Assembly (NCBI RefSeq): GCF_027922305.1
Contig: NZ_BSFK01000005.1
Location: forward strand, 682,001-746,000
Direction: 5' to 3'
Source: Methylopila jiangsuensis
GTDB lineage: Bacteria; Pseudomonadota; Alphaproteobacteria; Rhizobiales; Methylopilaceae
Length of the DNA stretch: 64,000 bases
Program-made: the position numbers and the translations under genes
Shown: piece by piece, positions 1 to 7,553 of the stretch
Numbering within the stretch: the stretch's first letter is position 1
How the letters are laid out: each line of letters starts with the position of its first letter
The notes under the pieces: model-generated
What the model saw: only the letters and a program-made list of their open reading frames with translations
Databases searched by the model: none
Told to the model about the DNA's origin: nothing

Positions 1-1312
1 CCGGCTCGCAGTCGAGCTTCACCAGCACGTAGCCGAGCAGGCCGAACGCGGCCACCGCATAGAGGTCGAAGGCGTTGGAGTTCACGCTGTAGACGCCGAT
101 GCAGCAAAAGGCGACGATGGCCGGGAACAGCATGGTGTAGGGCACGGTCAGGAGCCGCACCCACAGCCCGATCAGCGGCAGGTTCAGCAGCACCAGCATC
201 AGGTTGCCGATCCACATGGAGGCGATCAGGCCCCAGAACAGCTCCGGCTTCTCGGTGGCCACGTTCGGCCCAGGCTGGATGCCCTGGATGATCATGGCGC
301 CGATCATCAGCGCCATCACGGGATTGGCCGGAATGCCCAGCGTCAGCATAGGGATGAACGAGGTCTGCGCGCCCGCGTTGTTGGCCGATTCCGGCGCGGC
401 CACGCCCTCGATCGCGCCCTTGCCGAAGCGCTCGGGCGTCTTGGAGATGCGCTTCTCCACCGTGTAGGCGGCGAAGGACGACAGCACGGCGCCGCCGCCG
501 GGCAGGATGCCGAGCACGGAGCCCAGCGCCGTGCCGCGCAGCGTCGGCGCGATCATGGCCTTGAAGTCCTCCTTCGAAGGCCAGAGGTTGGTGACCTTCT
601 TCACCATCACCTCGCGGTCGCTCTCGTTCTCCAGATTGCGGAGAATCTCCGCGATGCCGAACACGCCGACGGCGAGCGCCACGAAGTTCAGCCCGTCCGC
701 CAGCTCCAGGAAGCCCATGGTGAAGCGCTGGGCGCCGGTGTTGACGTCCGACCCCACCAGGCCGAGCAGAAGGCCGATGACGACCATGCCGAGCGCCTTC
801 AGCACCGAGCCGCTGGCGAGCGCCACCGACGCCACCAGACCCAGCATCATCAGCGAGAAATATTCGGCCGGACCGAACTTCAGCGCGATTTCGGTGAGCG
901 GCGGCGCGAACAGCGCGATCAGGATCGTGGCGACCGAGCCGGCGAAGAACGAGCCCAGCGCCGCGGTGGCGAGAGCCGGACCCGCCCGGCCCTGCCGGGC
1001 CATCTGGTAGCCGTCGATGGCGGTGACCGCGGAGGAGCTTTCGCCGGGCAGGTTGATCAGGATGGCCGTGGTCGAGCCGCCGTACTGCGCGCCGTAATAG
1101 ATGCCGGCGAGCATGATCAGCGAGGTCGCCGGCTCGAAGTTGAAGGTGATCGGCAGCAGCATCGCGATGGTGGCGGTGGGCCCGATGCCGGGCAGCACGC
1201 CGATCAGCGTGCCGAGCAGCACGCCGAGGAAGCAGAAGCCGATGTTGACCGGCAGCGCCGCCGTGCCGAAGCCGAGGCTCAGATTCGAGAACAGTTCGGT
1301 GACGATGTCCAT
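1..1312 (-). CDS. tctA: Tripartite tricarboxylate transporter permease TctA (C-terminus beyond window)
   Basis: Large multi-span inner-membrane subunit of a TTT-family secondary transporter, which moves a tricarboxylate or related organic acid using a periplasmic binding protein. Reading from the ATG at 1312 gives about 437 residues before the window edge (family about 500). Family hallmarks include the N-terminal GVLLGTLIGVLPGIGP segment, YYGAQYGGSTTAILINLPGE, and later LGILPGGGAVLSSF and TLGIPANPVMALM, the duplicated glycine/proline-rich hairpins typical of TctA. It lies 16 bp after the tctB stop, so tctC, tctB and tctA are one operon. The substrate cannot be read from sequence. Confidence 0.95.
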   Translation of the reverse strand, partial: MDIVTELFSNLSLGFGTAALPVNIGFCFLGVLLGTLIGVLPGIGPTATIAMLLPITFNFEPATSLIMLAGIYYGAQYGGSTTAILINLPGESSSAVTAIDGYQMARQGRAGPALATAALGSFFAGSVATILIALFAPPLTEIALKFGPAEYFSLMMLGLVASVALASGSVLKALGMVVIGLLLGLVGSDVNTGAQRFTMGFLELADGLNFVALAVGVFGIAEILRNLENESDREVMVKKVTNLWPSKEDFKAMIAPTLRGTALGSVLGILPGGGAVLSSFAAYTVEKRISKTPERFGKGAIEGVAAPESANNAGAQTSFIPMLTLGIPANPVMALMIGAMIIQGIQPGPNVATEKPELFWGLIASMWIGNLMLVLLNLPLIGLWVRLLTVPYTMLFPAIVAFCCIGVYSVNSNAFDLYAVAAFGLLGYVLVKLDCEP

Positions 1313-1328
1313 GGCGTGTCGTCTCCGC

Positions 1329-1823
1329 TCAGACGCCGAACAGGGCGAACACGGGCGCGACCACCGCGTTCAGGGAATCAAGCGGGCCCGCGAAGATGGG
1401 AATCGGCACGCCCAGCATTTTCTGGAACACGACCACGCAGAACACCGTGAGGGTGAGCGTGAGAATCACCGCGAGCTTCACGGTGGACCGGCGGCTCGCG
1501 AAGGACGCGATCAGCACCGCGAGCGCCACCGACGGCGCGAGGCCGAGCCAGCGCACGGTGAGGCCGAACACGATCGGCGCGATCAGGATGAGCGCCGAGC
1601 CGCGCCAGGACACCTCGCCGAACGAGGCGCTCGGACGACCGATGGCCTTGATCAGGATGATGGCCCCGATCAGGGCCAGCACGCCCGCGAGCACCAGCGG
1701 GAAATAGCCCGGGCCCATGCGCAGCGCGGTGCCGATCCTCAGATCGAGCGTGCCAAGGGCGAACAGCCCGGCGATGGCGATGAAGACGCCGCCCGCGGCC
1801 ACGTCGCGATAATTCGCCTGCAT
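1329..1823 (-). CDS. tctB: Tripartite tricarboxylate transporter small membrane subunit TctB
   Basis: 164-residue inner-membrane protein with about four hydrophobic helices, the size and layout of TctB-family proteins that pair with TctA. The start at 1823 (MQANYRDVAAGG) is preferred over an upstream in-frame start because GGAAGG sits 9 bases before it. The motif RMGPGYFPLVLAGVLALIG is typical of the family. It lies between tctC and tctA on the same strand, 118 bp after tctC and 16 bp before tctA. Confidence 0.92.
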   Translation of the reverse strand: MQANYRDVAAGGVFIAIAGLFALGTLDLRIGTALRMGPGYFPLVLAGVLALIGAIILIKAIGRPSASFGEVSWRGSALILIAPIVFGLTVRWLGLAPSVALAVLIASFASRRSTVKLAVILTLTLTVFCVVVFQKMLGVPIPIFAGPLDSLNAVVAPVFALFGV

Positions 1824-1941
1824 TGAAAAAAGCCTTCCAGAGAGTCTTTCGCGCCAAGTCGCCCGGCGCGTCCGCGCCGGATCGCCTCCGGCCGGAACGG
1901 ACACGGCCCGCAATCGCTTGCGGGCCGTTGGGCGGGTGGGA

Positions 1942-2913
1942 TCAGTCGGCGTAAACGCCGGCCGCTTTGATGACCGGGGTCCAGCGCTCGATCTCGGACA
2001 CGAGCTTGGCCTTGAGCGCGTCCGGCGTGGCCTCGGCCTCGGTGGAGGGCGTGGTGCCGAGGTCGGCGAAGCGCTTCACCACGTTCGGGTCCTTCAGCGC
2101 CTTCTGCAGGGCGGCGGTGAGCTTGGCGACGATCTCGGGCGACGTGCCCTTCGGCGCGTACATGCCGTGCCAGACGGTGAGGTTGAAGTCCGGCAGGCCG
2201 GCTTCCGCCGCGGTCGGAATGTCAGGCAGCGAGGCCAGCCGCTCCTTCACCGTGGCGGCGTAGGCCTTGATCTTGCCGGCGCGGATCTGGCTCGTGGTGT
2301 TGGTGGTCTGGTCGCAGATGAAGTCCACCTGGCCGCCGACGAGGTCGGTCATGGCCGGGCCAGCGCCCTTGTAGGGCACCGTCGTCAGCGGCGTCTCCAG
2401 TCGGCTCATGAACAGCAGGCCGCACAGATGCGACGCCGAGCCGACGCCGGCGTTGGCGTAGGTCACGGTGTCCTTGTTGGTCTTGACGTAGTCGATCAGG
2501 CTCTTGAGGTCGGTCGGCTCCAGGGAGCCGCGGCCGACGATGGTCATCGGCACTTCCGTGACAAGGCCGACATATTCGAACGCGTTCAGCGTGTCGTAGG
2601 GCAGCTTGCGGTACAGCGGCACGCTGGTGGCCATGCCGATGTGGTGCAGCAGCAGCGTGTAGCCGTCGGGGTCGGACTTGGCGACGCGGCCGGCGCCGAG
2701 CGTGCCGCCGGCGCCGCCCACGTTCTCGATCACGATCTGCTGGCCGAGGTCCTTGCCCATGGCTTCCGCCACAAGGCGGCTGACCGTATCGGTCGGCCCG
2801 CCCGCGGAGAACGGCACCACCAGCGTGATCGGGCGGGACGGATAGGTATCGGCGACGGCGGAGCCCGCAAGAACCCCGAAAGCCGCCACGGCGGCGGCCA
2901 TAACTTTCAGCAT
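1942..2913 (-). CDS. tctC: TctC-family periplasmic substrate-binding protein
   Basis: 323-residue binding protein of the TTT system (Bug/TctC fold). It has a signal peptide of about 20 residues (MLKVMAAAVAAFG...AVA) followed by the family start YPSRPITLVVPFSAGGPTD and the GGAGGTLGAGRVAKSDPDGYTLL-type ligand loop. The ATG at 2913 is chosen because GGGAGAG sits about 7 bases upstream; ATG 2919 or GTG 2928 would put it too close or inside the gene. Bug proteins bind carboxylates such as citrate, aromatic acids or nicotinate. The ligand here is unknown. First gene of the tctCBA operon. Confidence 0.93.
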   Translation of the reverse strand: MLKVMAAAVAAFGVLAGSAVADTYPSRPITLVVPFSAGGPTDTVSRLVAEAMGKDLGQQIVIENVGGAGGTLGAGRVAKSDPDGYTLLLHHIGMATSVPLYRKLPYDTLNAFEYVGLVTEVPMTIVGRGSLEPTDLKSLIDYVKTNKDTVTYANAGVGSASHLCGLLFMSRLETPLTTVPYKGAGPAMTDLVGGQVDFICDQTTNTTSQIRAGKIKAYAATVKERLASLPDIPTAAEAGLPDFNLTVWHGMYAPKGTSPEIVAKLTAALQKALKDPNVVKRFADLGTTPSTEAEATPDALKAKLVSEIERWTPVIKAAGVYAD

Positions 2914-3074
2914 GGACATCTCTCCCACATCGCGCCCCCGGCGAGGCGATTGTCCGCGTTGTCCGCGGTATGACTTTTCGCCGGCAGTCTAACGCGCCCC
3001 GCGTCATATTGACCGAGACTTAGGTCGCTTATGGGTCATACGAAGGTCGAAGGCAACACGGATTGCTGGCATGC

Positions 3075-3106
3075 CATCAACATCCGTGATCACGCGGACG
3101 TTGATG
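3075..3106. promoter_or_regulatory. Imperfect inverted repeat, candidate operator upstream of tctC
   Basis: CATCAAC (3075-3081) and GTTGATG (3100-3106) are perfect inverted arms. Inside them TCCG pairs with CGGA after one mismatch. The repeat lies about 160-190 bp upstream of the tctC start and could be an operator. No regulator gene is adjacent in this window, so the role is inferred from symmetry only. Confidence 0.3.
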
Positions 3107-3259
3107 GTTCCCATATGTTGCGCCAAGCGCTTTCGAGGCTTGGAAAAGCTTCGACGGCGCCGGCGAAAGACTCAACCGCGGCTCGGCGCGGAAGCATCGC
3201 CTGCGCCATCGCGGGGGATGCCGGGGCGGAAATGTCGGGCTCCCAAACCCGACCAGGAA

Positions 3260-3288
3260 CGTTACGCCCGGCTCTTCCGGGCGTAACG
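3260..3288 (-). terminator. Perfect hairpin downstream of leuA, possible terminator
   Basis: GTTACGCCCGG (3261-3271) and CCGGGCGTAAC (3277-3287) form a perfect 11-bp stem with a 5-nt loop, extendable by one C-G pair. It lies about 110 bp beyond the leuA stop. Neither strand has a good T-run after it, so it is terminator-like rather than a textbook intrinsic terminator. Confidence 0.4.
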
Positions 3289-3394
3289 GGAGTTTGAACC
3301 GCGCGCTTCCGCGCACCTCAAACCGGCTCATACATGGCGCGCGGCGGCGTTCGCGGATCGCAGGGAGGCCCAAGGACCGCCCGCACGTCCACCG

Positions 3395-4942
3395 TCAGGC
3401 GCTGATCGCCGCCTGCGGGTTCAGCTTCTGCCGCTTGGCGGCGAGCTTGTTCAGCGCCGCCACATAGGCCTTGGCGGCGGCGACCAGCGTGTCCGGATCG
3501 GCCACGCGCGCCGTCACGGTCTTGTCGCCCTCCTCCAGCCGCACCGAGACCTCGGCCTGGGCGTCGGTGCCCTCGGTCACGGCGTGCACCTGGAACAGCG
3601 CCAGATTGGCCTCGTGGGGAACCACGCGGCGGATGGCGTTGAAGATCGCGTCCACCGGGCCGTTGCCGGAGGCCTGCACCGTGGTGTGGACGTCGTCGAT
3701 GTCCAGCGTCAGCGTCGCCTGCTGCGGGCCCAGGGTGCCGGCGATGACGGTGAGCGACAGCACCTTGATGCGGTCGTCGCTCGCGCCGATCTGGTTGTCC
3801 ACCAGCGCCTCGATGTCCTCGTCGTAGACGTGCTTCTTGCGGTCGGCCAGATCCTTGAACCGGGCGAAGGCGTCCTGCAGCGCGTTCTCGCCCAGCTCGT
3901 AGCCCAGCGCTTTCAGCTTGTCCTTGAAGGCGGCGCGGCCGGAATGCTTGCCCATGACCAGCGAGGTCTTGGTCACGCCCACGGACGCCGGCGTCATGAT
4001 CTCGTAGGTCTCGTTGTTCTTCAGCATCCCGTCCTGGTGGATGCCGCTCTCATGGGCGAAGGCGTTCTTGCCCACGATCGCCTTGTTGTACTGCACCGGG
4101 AACGACGTGGCGGCCGACACCAGCCGCGAAGCGCGGGTGAGCAGGGTCGATTCCACGCCGGTCTCGTACGGCATCGCGTCACGGCGCGTCTTCAGCGCCA
4201 TCACCACCTCCTCCAGCGCCGCGTTGCCCGCGCGCTCGCCGATGCCGTTGACGGTGCATTCGATCTGCCGCGCACCGCCGGCGAGGCCCGCCAGCGAGTT
4301 CGCCACCGCCAGCCCCAGGTCGTCATGGCAATGGGTGGAGAAGGTCACCTTGTCCGCGCCGGGCACGCGCTCGCGCATGGCCACGAACATGGCGCGGTAC
4401 TCGTCCGGCGTGGCGTAGCCCACCGTGTCCGGCAGGTTGATGGTGGTGGCGCCGGCCTTGATCGCCGTCTCCACCGCGCGGGCCAGATACTCGTGGCCGG
4501 TGCGGGTGGCGTCCATGGCGGACCACTCCACGTTGTCCACCAGGTTGCGCGCCTGCGCCACGGTGGCGGCGATGATCTCCAGCACCTGCTCTTCCGTCTT
4601 GCGCATCTGGTGCTGCAGATGGATCGGCGAGGTGGAGACGAAGGTGTGGATGCGCGGGCGCTGCGCGAAGCGCACCGCTTCGCCGCAGCGGGCGATGTCC
4701 GCCGGGATGGCGCGGGCGAGGCCGGCCACCACCGCGTTCCGGGTGCGGCGGGCGATCTCCGCCACCGCTTCGAAGTCGCCGTTGGAGGCGATGGGGAAAC
4801 CCGCCTCGATGATGTCGACGCCCATGCGGTCCAGCAGCGCCGCCACCTCGAGCTTCTCCTCGAAGGTCATGGTGGCGCCGGGGCACTGCTCGCCGTCGCG
4901 CAGCGTCGTGTCGAAAATGACGACGCGGTCGGTGGTGGTCAT
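3395..4942 (-). CDS. leuA: 2-isopropylmalate synthase
   Basis: Condenses acetyl-CoA with 2-oxoisovalerate, the first committed step of leucine synthesis. The protein is 515 residues, the normal length for LeuA1. The catalytic TIM barrel opens with [14 protein letters not shown] (residues 10-23). [13 protein letters not shown] supplies metal-binding histidines, and [14 protein letters not shown] and the [10 protein letters not shown] linker motif follow. The C-terminal about 130 residues match the LeuA allosteric dimer domain that binds leucine. The start at 4942 has GAAGGA 9 bases upstream; longer TTG-started reading is leader sequence. A leucine-rich leader peptide and hairpin precede it. 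Confidence 0.97.
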   Translation of the reverse strand: MTTTDRVVIFDTTLRDGEQCPGATMTFEEKLEVAALLDRMGVDIIEAGFPIASNGDFEAVAEIARRTRNAVVAGLARAIPADIARCGEAVRFAQRPRIHTFVSTSPIHLQHQMRKTEEQVLEIIAATVAQARNLVDNVEWSAMDATRTGHEYLARAVETAIKAGATTINLPDTVGYATPDEYRAMFVAMRERVPGADKVTFSTHCHDDLGLAVANSLAGLAGGARQIECTVNGIGERAGNAALEEVVMALKTRRDAMPYETGVESTLLTRASRLVSAATSFPVQYNKAIVGKNAFAHESGIHQDGMLKNNETYEIMTPASVGVTKTSLVMGKHSGRAAFKDKLKALGYELGENALQDAFARFKDLADRKKHVYDEDIEALVDNQIGASDDRIKVLSLTVIAGTLGPQQATLTLDIDDVHTTVQASGNGPVDAIFNAIRRVVPHEANLALFQVHAVTEGTDAQAEVSVRLEEGDKTVTARVADPDTLVAAAKAYVAALNKLAAKRQKLNPQAAISA

Positions 4943-5027
4943 GATGTGGTGTCCTTCGGTCGCGCCGCGGGCGGTTTCGCTCCGGGCGGCGTCGCGTTTC
5001 GTCTGGTGGTCTGGTCCGGCGTCGCCT

Positions 5028-5070
5028 CCCCTGAGGGCCAAGGCGCGCTCGCCCGGCCGGCCCTCAGGGG
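5028..5070 (-). promoter_or_regulatory. leuA leader hairpin (candidate attenuation structure)
   Basis: CCCCTGAGGGCC (5028-5039) and GGCCCTCAGGGG (5059-5070) are perfect 12-bp inverted repeats with a 19-nt loop, in the leuA mRNA leader. The stop codon of the leader peptide lies inside one arm. On the minus strand the loop contains GAGCGCGC, which could pair (one G-U) with GCGCGTTC within the leader-peptide coding part, giving an alternative fold. There is no U-run after the hairpin, so whether it terminates transcription or acts another way is not settled. Confidence 0.55.
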
Positions 5071-5165
5071 CGCGTAAGGAGCAGACGGAGAGCGAACGCG
5101 CGCGGAGACGCGCCGGCCAAAGAGGCCGCCGTCCGGTCCGCGAAGATGCCGCCGCTCACGCGCAT
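5064..5165 (-). CDS. Leucine-rich leader peptide of leuA (33 aa)
   Basis: Short reading frame upstream of leuA, beginning MRVSGGIFADR and ending LRLLLTRP before TGA. Four of its last eight residues are leucine (codons CTC, CTG, CTC, CTT), the signature of a leader that senses charged tRNA-Leu. It begins about 30 bases after a plausible promoter and ends inside the leader hairpin. Leu leader peptides in front of leuA are known in proteobacteria, including alphaproteobacteria. The start has only a weak ribosome site; a downstream GTG is an alternative. Confidence 0.6.
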   Translation of the reverse strand: MRVSGGIFADRTAASLAGASPRAFALRLLLTRP

Positions 5166-5194
5166 GACGTTGTCCGAAGTGTCGTTCGCGGACA

Positions 5195-5223
5195 GCTTTA
5201 CTCCCATCGCCCGCGCCGATCAA
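5195..5223 (-). promoter_or_regulatory. Candidate sigma-70-type promoter for the leuA leader
   Basis: On the minus strand TTGATC (5218-5223) and TAAAGC (5195-5200) are separated by exactly 17 bases and would start transcription near 5188, just before the leader peptide. The -10 match is poor (3 of 6). Confidence 0.35.
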
Positions 5224-5241
5224 CGGGCTTCGGGAGGGCGC

Positions 5242-5544
5242 TCAGCCGATGTGCTCGGTGGTGGGGTAAGCGGCGTGGAACGCCTTCAGCCGCGCGAACA
5301 CCTGCGTGTCGCACTCCGGCGCCACCGGTTCGGTTCCGGAGATCCACGAGAACAGCTCCCGGTCCTGCCGCTCGATCAGCGCCTCGAACAGATCGAGCTC
5401 GGCCGCCGTCAAACGGTCGATCTCCGCGTCGGCGAACCGGCCCATGATCAGGTCCATCTCACGGGTGCCGCGCCGCCACGAGCGGTAGAGCGCCCGGCGC
5501 CGGCGCGGATCGAGGCCTTCGACGCTGCGGGTGGTTCCGGTCAT
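5242..5544 (-). CDS. sdhE: Succinate dehydrogenase FAD assembly factor SdhE
   Basis: 100-residue cytoplasmic protein of the SdhE/Sdh5 (DUF339) family, which promotes covalent attachment of FAD to the succinate dehydrogenase flavoprotein. RRRALYRSWRRGTREMD contains the conserved RGxxE motif (residues 25-29), followed by LIMGRFA and the acidic LDLFEALIERQDRELFSWI segment. The ATG at 5544 gives the usual family length; the frame stays open upstream but is not conserved-looking. It lies upstream of the leuA leader on the same strand, 19 bp before the candidate leuA promoter. Confidence 0.93.
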   Translation of the reverse strand: MTGTTRSVEGLDPRRRRALYRSWRRGTREMDLIMGRFADAEIDRLTAAELDLFEALIERQDRELFSWISGTEPVAPECDTQVFARLKAFHAAYPTTEHIG

Positions 5545-5969
5545 GGGCGGGGGCTCGACGGCTTGGCGATAGCGGGCGGGAGATGAGCGGGCGTTGTCGC
5601 AAAGCGCGGAGCCCCCGTCAAAAGCTGCGCGGCTCGCGCCGTTCCGGCGCTCGTCTGTCCAGCCCTTCCGCGACGTTCTCCCGTGAAACCGCACGGCGTG
5701 GTTTCCGCTTCCTGAATGGGAACAGGTCTTCGCCAGGATTGGATGCAGCCGTTTCCCCTCAGAATTCACCGGACGCAAGGTAAACGAAATCCGTCGTTTA
5801 CGTTGCATTTTATAGTGTTTCTGCGGCATTTACTTCGACTTTTAATCCAAAGATAGACAATCGAGGTCATCCTCCAGATCAACAGGGCGACGCCAAGACG
5901 ATCGCCCGCAGACACAAGTCGCTCCGAGGCAAGACCTGGGCGGCTCCTGCAGGATGAAGGACGAACGTC
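5545..5969. other. Intergenic region between divergent sdhE and the Sel1-like gene
   Basis: About 425 bp. The stretch 5780-5870 is clearly richer in A+T than its surroundings and is the likely place for the two divergent promoters. I could not assign boxes with confidence and see no gene. Confidence 0.5.
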
Positions 5970-6236
5970 ATGGCCCGTTACGACATGTCTTCCCTGGACT
6001 GCGGCGCGCTTGGCGCGGCGGCGTCCGGCGCCGTGCTGCTTCAGCTCGGCATGATGCACGCGATCGGCCGCGCCGTACCGGTGAACAGGGTCGAGGCGCA
6101 CAAGTGGTTCAACCTCGCGGCCCGCGAGGGCGTGGCGGAGGCCGCCCGTCTGCGCAAGGAGCTGGCGCTTGAGATGACGGCGGAGGAGATCGCCGAAGCC
6201 CAGCGCGCCGCCCGCCGCTGGCTCGGCCTGAACTGA
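5970..6236 (+). CDS. Small Sel1-like repeat protein (88 aa)
   Basis: Residues about 25-60 match one Sel1-like repeat, with the consensus-like run VEAHKWFNLAAREGVAEAA, followed by LRKELALEMTAEEIAEAQ, the common end of alphaproteobacterial Sel1-repeat proteins. Such helical repeats mediate protein contacts; no enzymatic role is indicated. GAAGGA precedes the ATG by 8 bases. It has no signal peptide and stands alone upstream of tRNA-Ser. Confidence 0.8.
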   Translation: MARYDMSSLDCGALGAAASGAVLLQLGMMHAIGRAVPVNRVEAHKWFNLAAREGVAEAARLRKELALEMTAEEIAEAQRAARRWLGLN

Positions 6237-6347
6237 GCCGCCCGCCTCGCTCGAGGCCCCTGCCCTCTGGGGCGCCCGCCCTGCGCTATGGAAACGCGCG
6301 ACTCACGTTGACCACGCCCACGCCGGCGTGTACCCCTTCGCGGCGCT

Positions 6348-6439
6348 GGAGACGTGGCCGAGAGGCTGAAGGCACTCGTTTGCTAAATGAGCAGACCTGG
6401 AAACGGGTCTCGAGGGTTCGAATCCCTCCGTCTCCGCCA
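6348..6439 (+). tRNA. tRNA-Ser (anticodon GCT)
   Basis: 92-nt cloverleaf with long variable arm. Acceptor GGAGACG pairs with CGTCTCC, the discriminator is G and CCA is encoded. Anticodon stem CTCGT/ATGAG encloses loop TTGCTAA, giving anticodon GCT. The T-arm GAGGGTTCGAATCCCTC is intact. It decodes AGC/AGU. Confidence 0.97.
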
Positions 6440-6474
6440 CCCTACCCGACAGCCTAATTTGTCCACTCATTCCC

Positions 6475-6503
6475 GAACCAATCGGCGCTGCGCCGACTGG
6501 TTC
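6475..6503. terminator. Hairpin downstream of tRNA-Ser, possible terminator
   Basis: GAACCA (6475-6480) pairs with TGGTTC (6498-6503). After one mismatch, TCGGC pairs with GCCGA around a 5-nt loop. It lies 36 bp after the tRNA. There is no strong T-run, so the terminator role is tentative. It also lies downstream of the convergent 81-aa gene and could serve both. Confidence 0.4.
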
Positions 6504-6589
6504 ATGTTACCCGCATTGTTAGCCGGCCCACGCGCGCCAAATGCGGCCCACCGTTAGGGATATGCTGCGATAGGCTTCTTTCACGCCGT

Positions 6590-6835
6590 TCAGGCGGCCC
6601 CTCGCGCCGGCCGTTCCGGCTGCAGCCCGCGGCGGTAGCCCAGGGAGGCCGCGCGATCGGCCTCCGCGCGCGCCCGCTCGATCTCCGCGAGCTCGACCAA
6701 CAGCGCGCCGATGGCGGCCCTCGGATCGCCATGAGCGCGGGCGATCAAGTCCTCGATCTCCGCCGCCTTCGCGGCCAGCCGCTCGTCAAGAAGCAGCTCA
6801 TCGGCCGGCTCGGCGGCCTCCGCCAGTCGTGTCAT
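6590..6835 (-). CDS. Hypothetical 81-aa protein behind a LexA (SOS) box
   Basis: I do not recognise a family. The protein is Ala/Glu/Leu-rich and predicted mostly helical: MTRLAEAAEPADELLLDERL, then a long amphipathic stretch with LVELAEIERARAEADRA, and a short Arg/Pro-rich tail. No signal peptide or membrane segment. The ATG at 6835 has GGGAGA a few bases upstream. A perfect GTTC-N7-GTTC site lies 38-52 bases before the start, so the gene is probably induced by DNA damage. It could be a small SOS effector or a coiled-coil regulator. Confidence 0.65.
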   Translation of the reverse strand: MTRLAEAAEPADELLLDERLAAKAAEIEDLIARAHGDPRAAIGALLVELAEIERARAEADRAASLGYRRGLQPERPARGAA

Positions 6836-6872
6836 GGTCCATCTCCCGTCTGATCGGCCATGGATTCCACGA

Positions 6873-6887
6873 GAACAAAAAAAGAAC
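6873..6887 (-). promoter_or_regulatory. LexA-binding SOS box, GTTC-N7-GTTC
   Basis: The plus strand reads GAAC, seven A's, GAAC; on the minus strand this is GTTC-TTTTTTT-GTTC, an exact match to the alphaproteobacterial LexA consensus GTTC-N7-GTTC. It lies 38 bp upstream of the 81-aa gene on the minus strand, a normal operator position. Confidence 0.7.
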
Positions 6888-7269
6888 AAGCGTCATGGGG
6901 AAGGTCGGCCGCGGCCAGGGCGCCCATCTCGAGCCTCGCCCCACGAGGCGAACCAGCTTCCCGCTTGGCCCCACGCGCGCGCCAGCACGGCGCATGGGGC
7001 TGGGTCAGGACCCGGTATCACAGCAACGAACACGGCAGGGGAGAGAAACGCCCGTCCAAATCCCCCTCCACTCCGCCGCTTGGGGGTAGCCAAGGCGCGG
7101 AGAACTGAGTACCTATCCGCTGCTGCCCGAGCACTGGGGGATGAGGGATCGCGGGTTCGGATTCCGCGGCTCCGGCCATGTCTTGGCCGCCCGCGGCGAC
7201 CTGCGGCGACGAAGCGCGTCCCCCAAACGCCGCAGCGCATGACGTCACCACTGAGGAACGTTCGCCCGT
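6888..7269. other. Intergenic region holding a tRNA-like relic
   Basis: About 380 bp without a convincing protein gene. Open frames here look like chance translations of GC-rich DNA and of a tRNA-like sequence. The relic at 7098-7178 is listed separately. Confidence 0.5.
7098..7178 (+). pseudogene. Degenerate tRNA-like sequence with intact T-arm and CCA end
   Basis: The 3' half looks like a tRNA. The T-arm GCGGG-TTCGGAT-TCCGC (7151-7167) is followed by acceptor strand GGCTCCG (7168-7174), a discriminator base and CCA (7176-7178). CGGAG 70 bases upstream (7098-7102) could pair with five acceptor bases, but no normal D-arm or anticodon arm lies between. It is either a decayed tRNA or a tRNA 3' fragment left by an integrated element. 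Confidence 0.35.
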
Positions 7270-7449
7270 ATGGAAGACTACAAGGCCCTGCTTGAGCGCA
7301 TGAAGGCCGCGCAGATCGAACTCCTCGCCGCCGCCGCCAAGGCGCGCACCCTCCCCTCCGAGGGCGCGCTGCGCAAGATCGCGGACCTCGAAGTCGCCAT
7401 CGGCGCGCTGGAGCACCTCATCGACGACGGCGCGCTCGAGCCGGCCTGA
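7270..7449 (+). CDS. Hypothetical 59-aa helical protein
   Basis: Short reading frame with strong coding bias (third positions nearly all G or C): MEDYKALLERMKAAQIELL, then Ala-rich helix, EGALRKIADLEVAIGALEHL and an acidic end. It is probably a cytoplasmic coiled coil of two helices. GAGGA lies about 11 bases upstream of the ATG. No family recognised. It stands in the small-gene cluster between tRNA-Ser and the CheY-like gene. Confidence 0.6.
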   Translation: MEDYKALLERMKAAQIELLAAAAKARTLPSEGALRKIADLEVAIGALEHLIDDGALEPA

Positions 7450-7553
7450 CCGCGGCGCCAGTTCTGAAGAAAGCGTGAAGAATTCAGCGATCGCTGGAAC
7501 CGTCCTCGGGCCATGCGCGTTCAAAGCGCATAGACAAGGCCCGAGCAGTCATC

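Larger units (their letters stand above)
2914..3394. other. Intergenic region between tctC and leuA
   Basis: About 480 bp without a convincing gene. It must hold the tctC promoter and the 3' end of leuA transcription. It contains an imperfect inverted repeat (3075-3106) and a perfect hairpin (3260-3288), listed separately. No clear -10/-35 pair was found. Confidence 0.6.

Noticed and set aside
5028-5070. Classical Rho-independent terminator in the leuA leader
   Set aside because: The stem is strong but no U-run follows, so it was kept as a regulatory hairpin, not called a terminator.
6893-7240. 115-codon minus-strand frame containing RGIRTRDPSSPS
   Set aside because: The recognisable part is the reverse translation of a tRNA T-arm; the rest is low-complexity GC-rich sequence.
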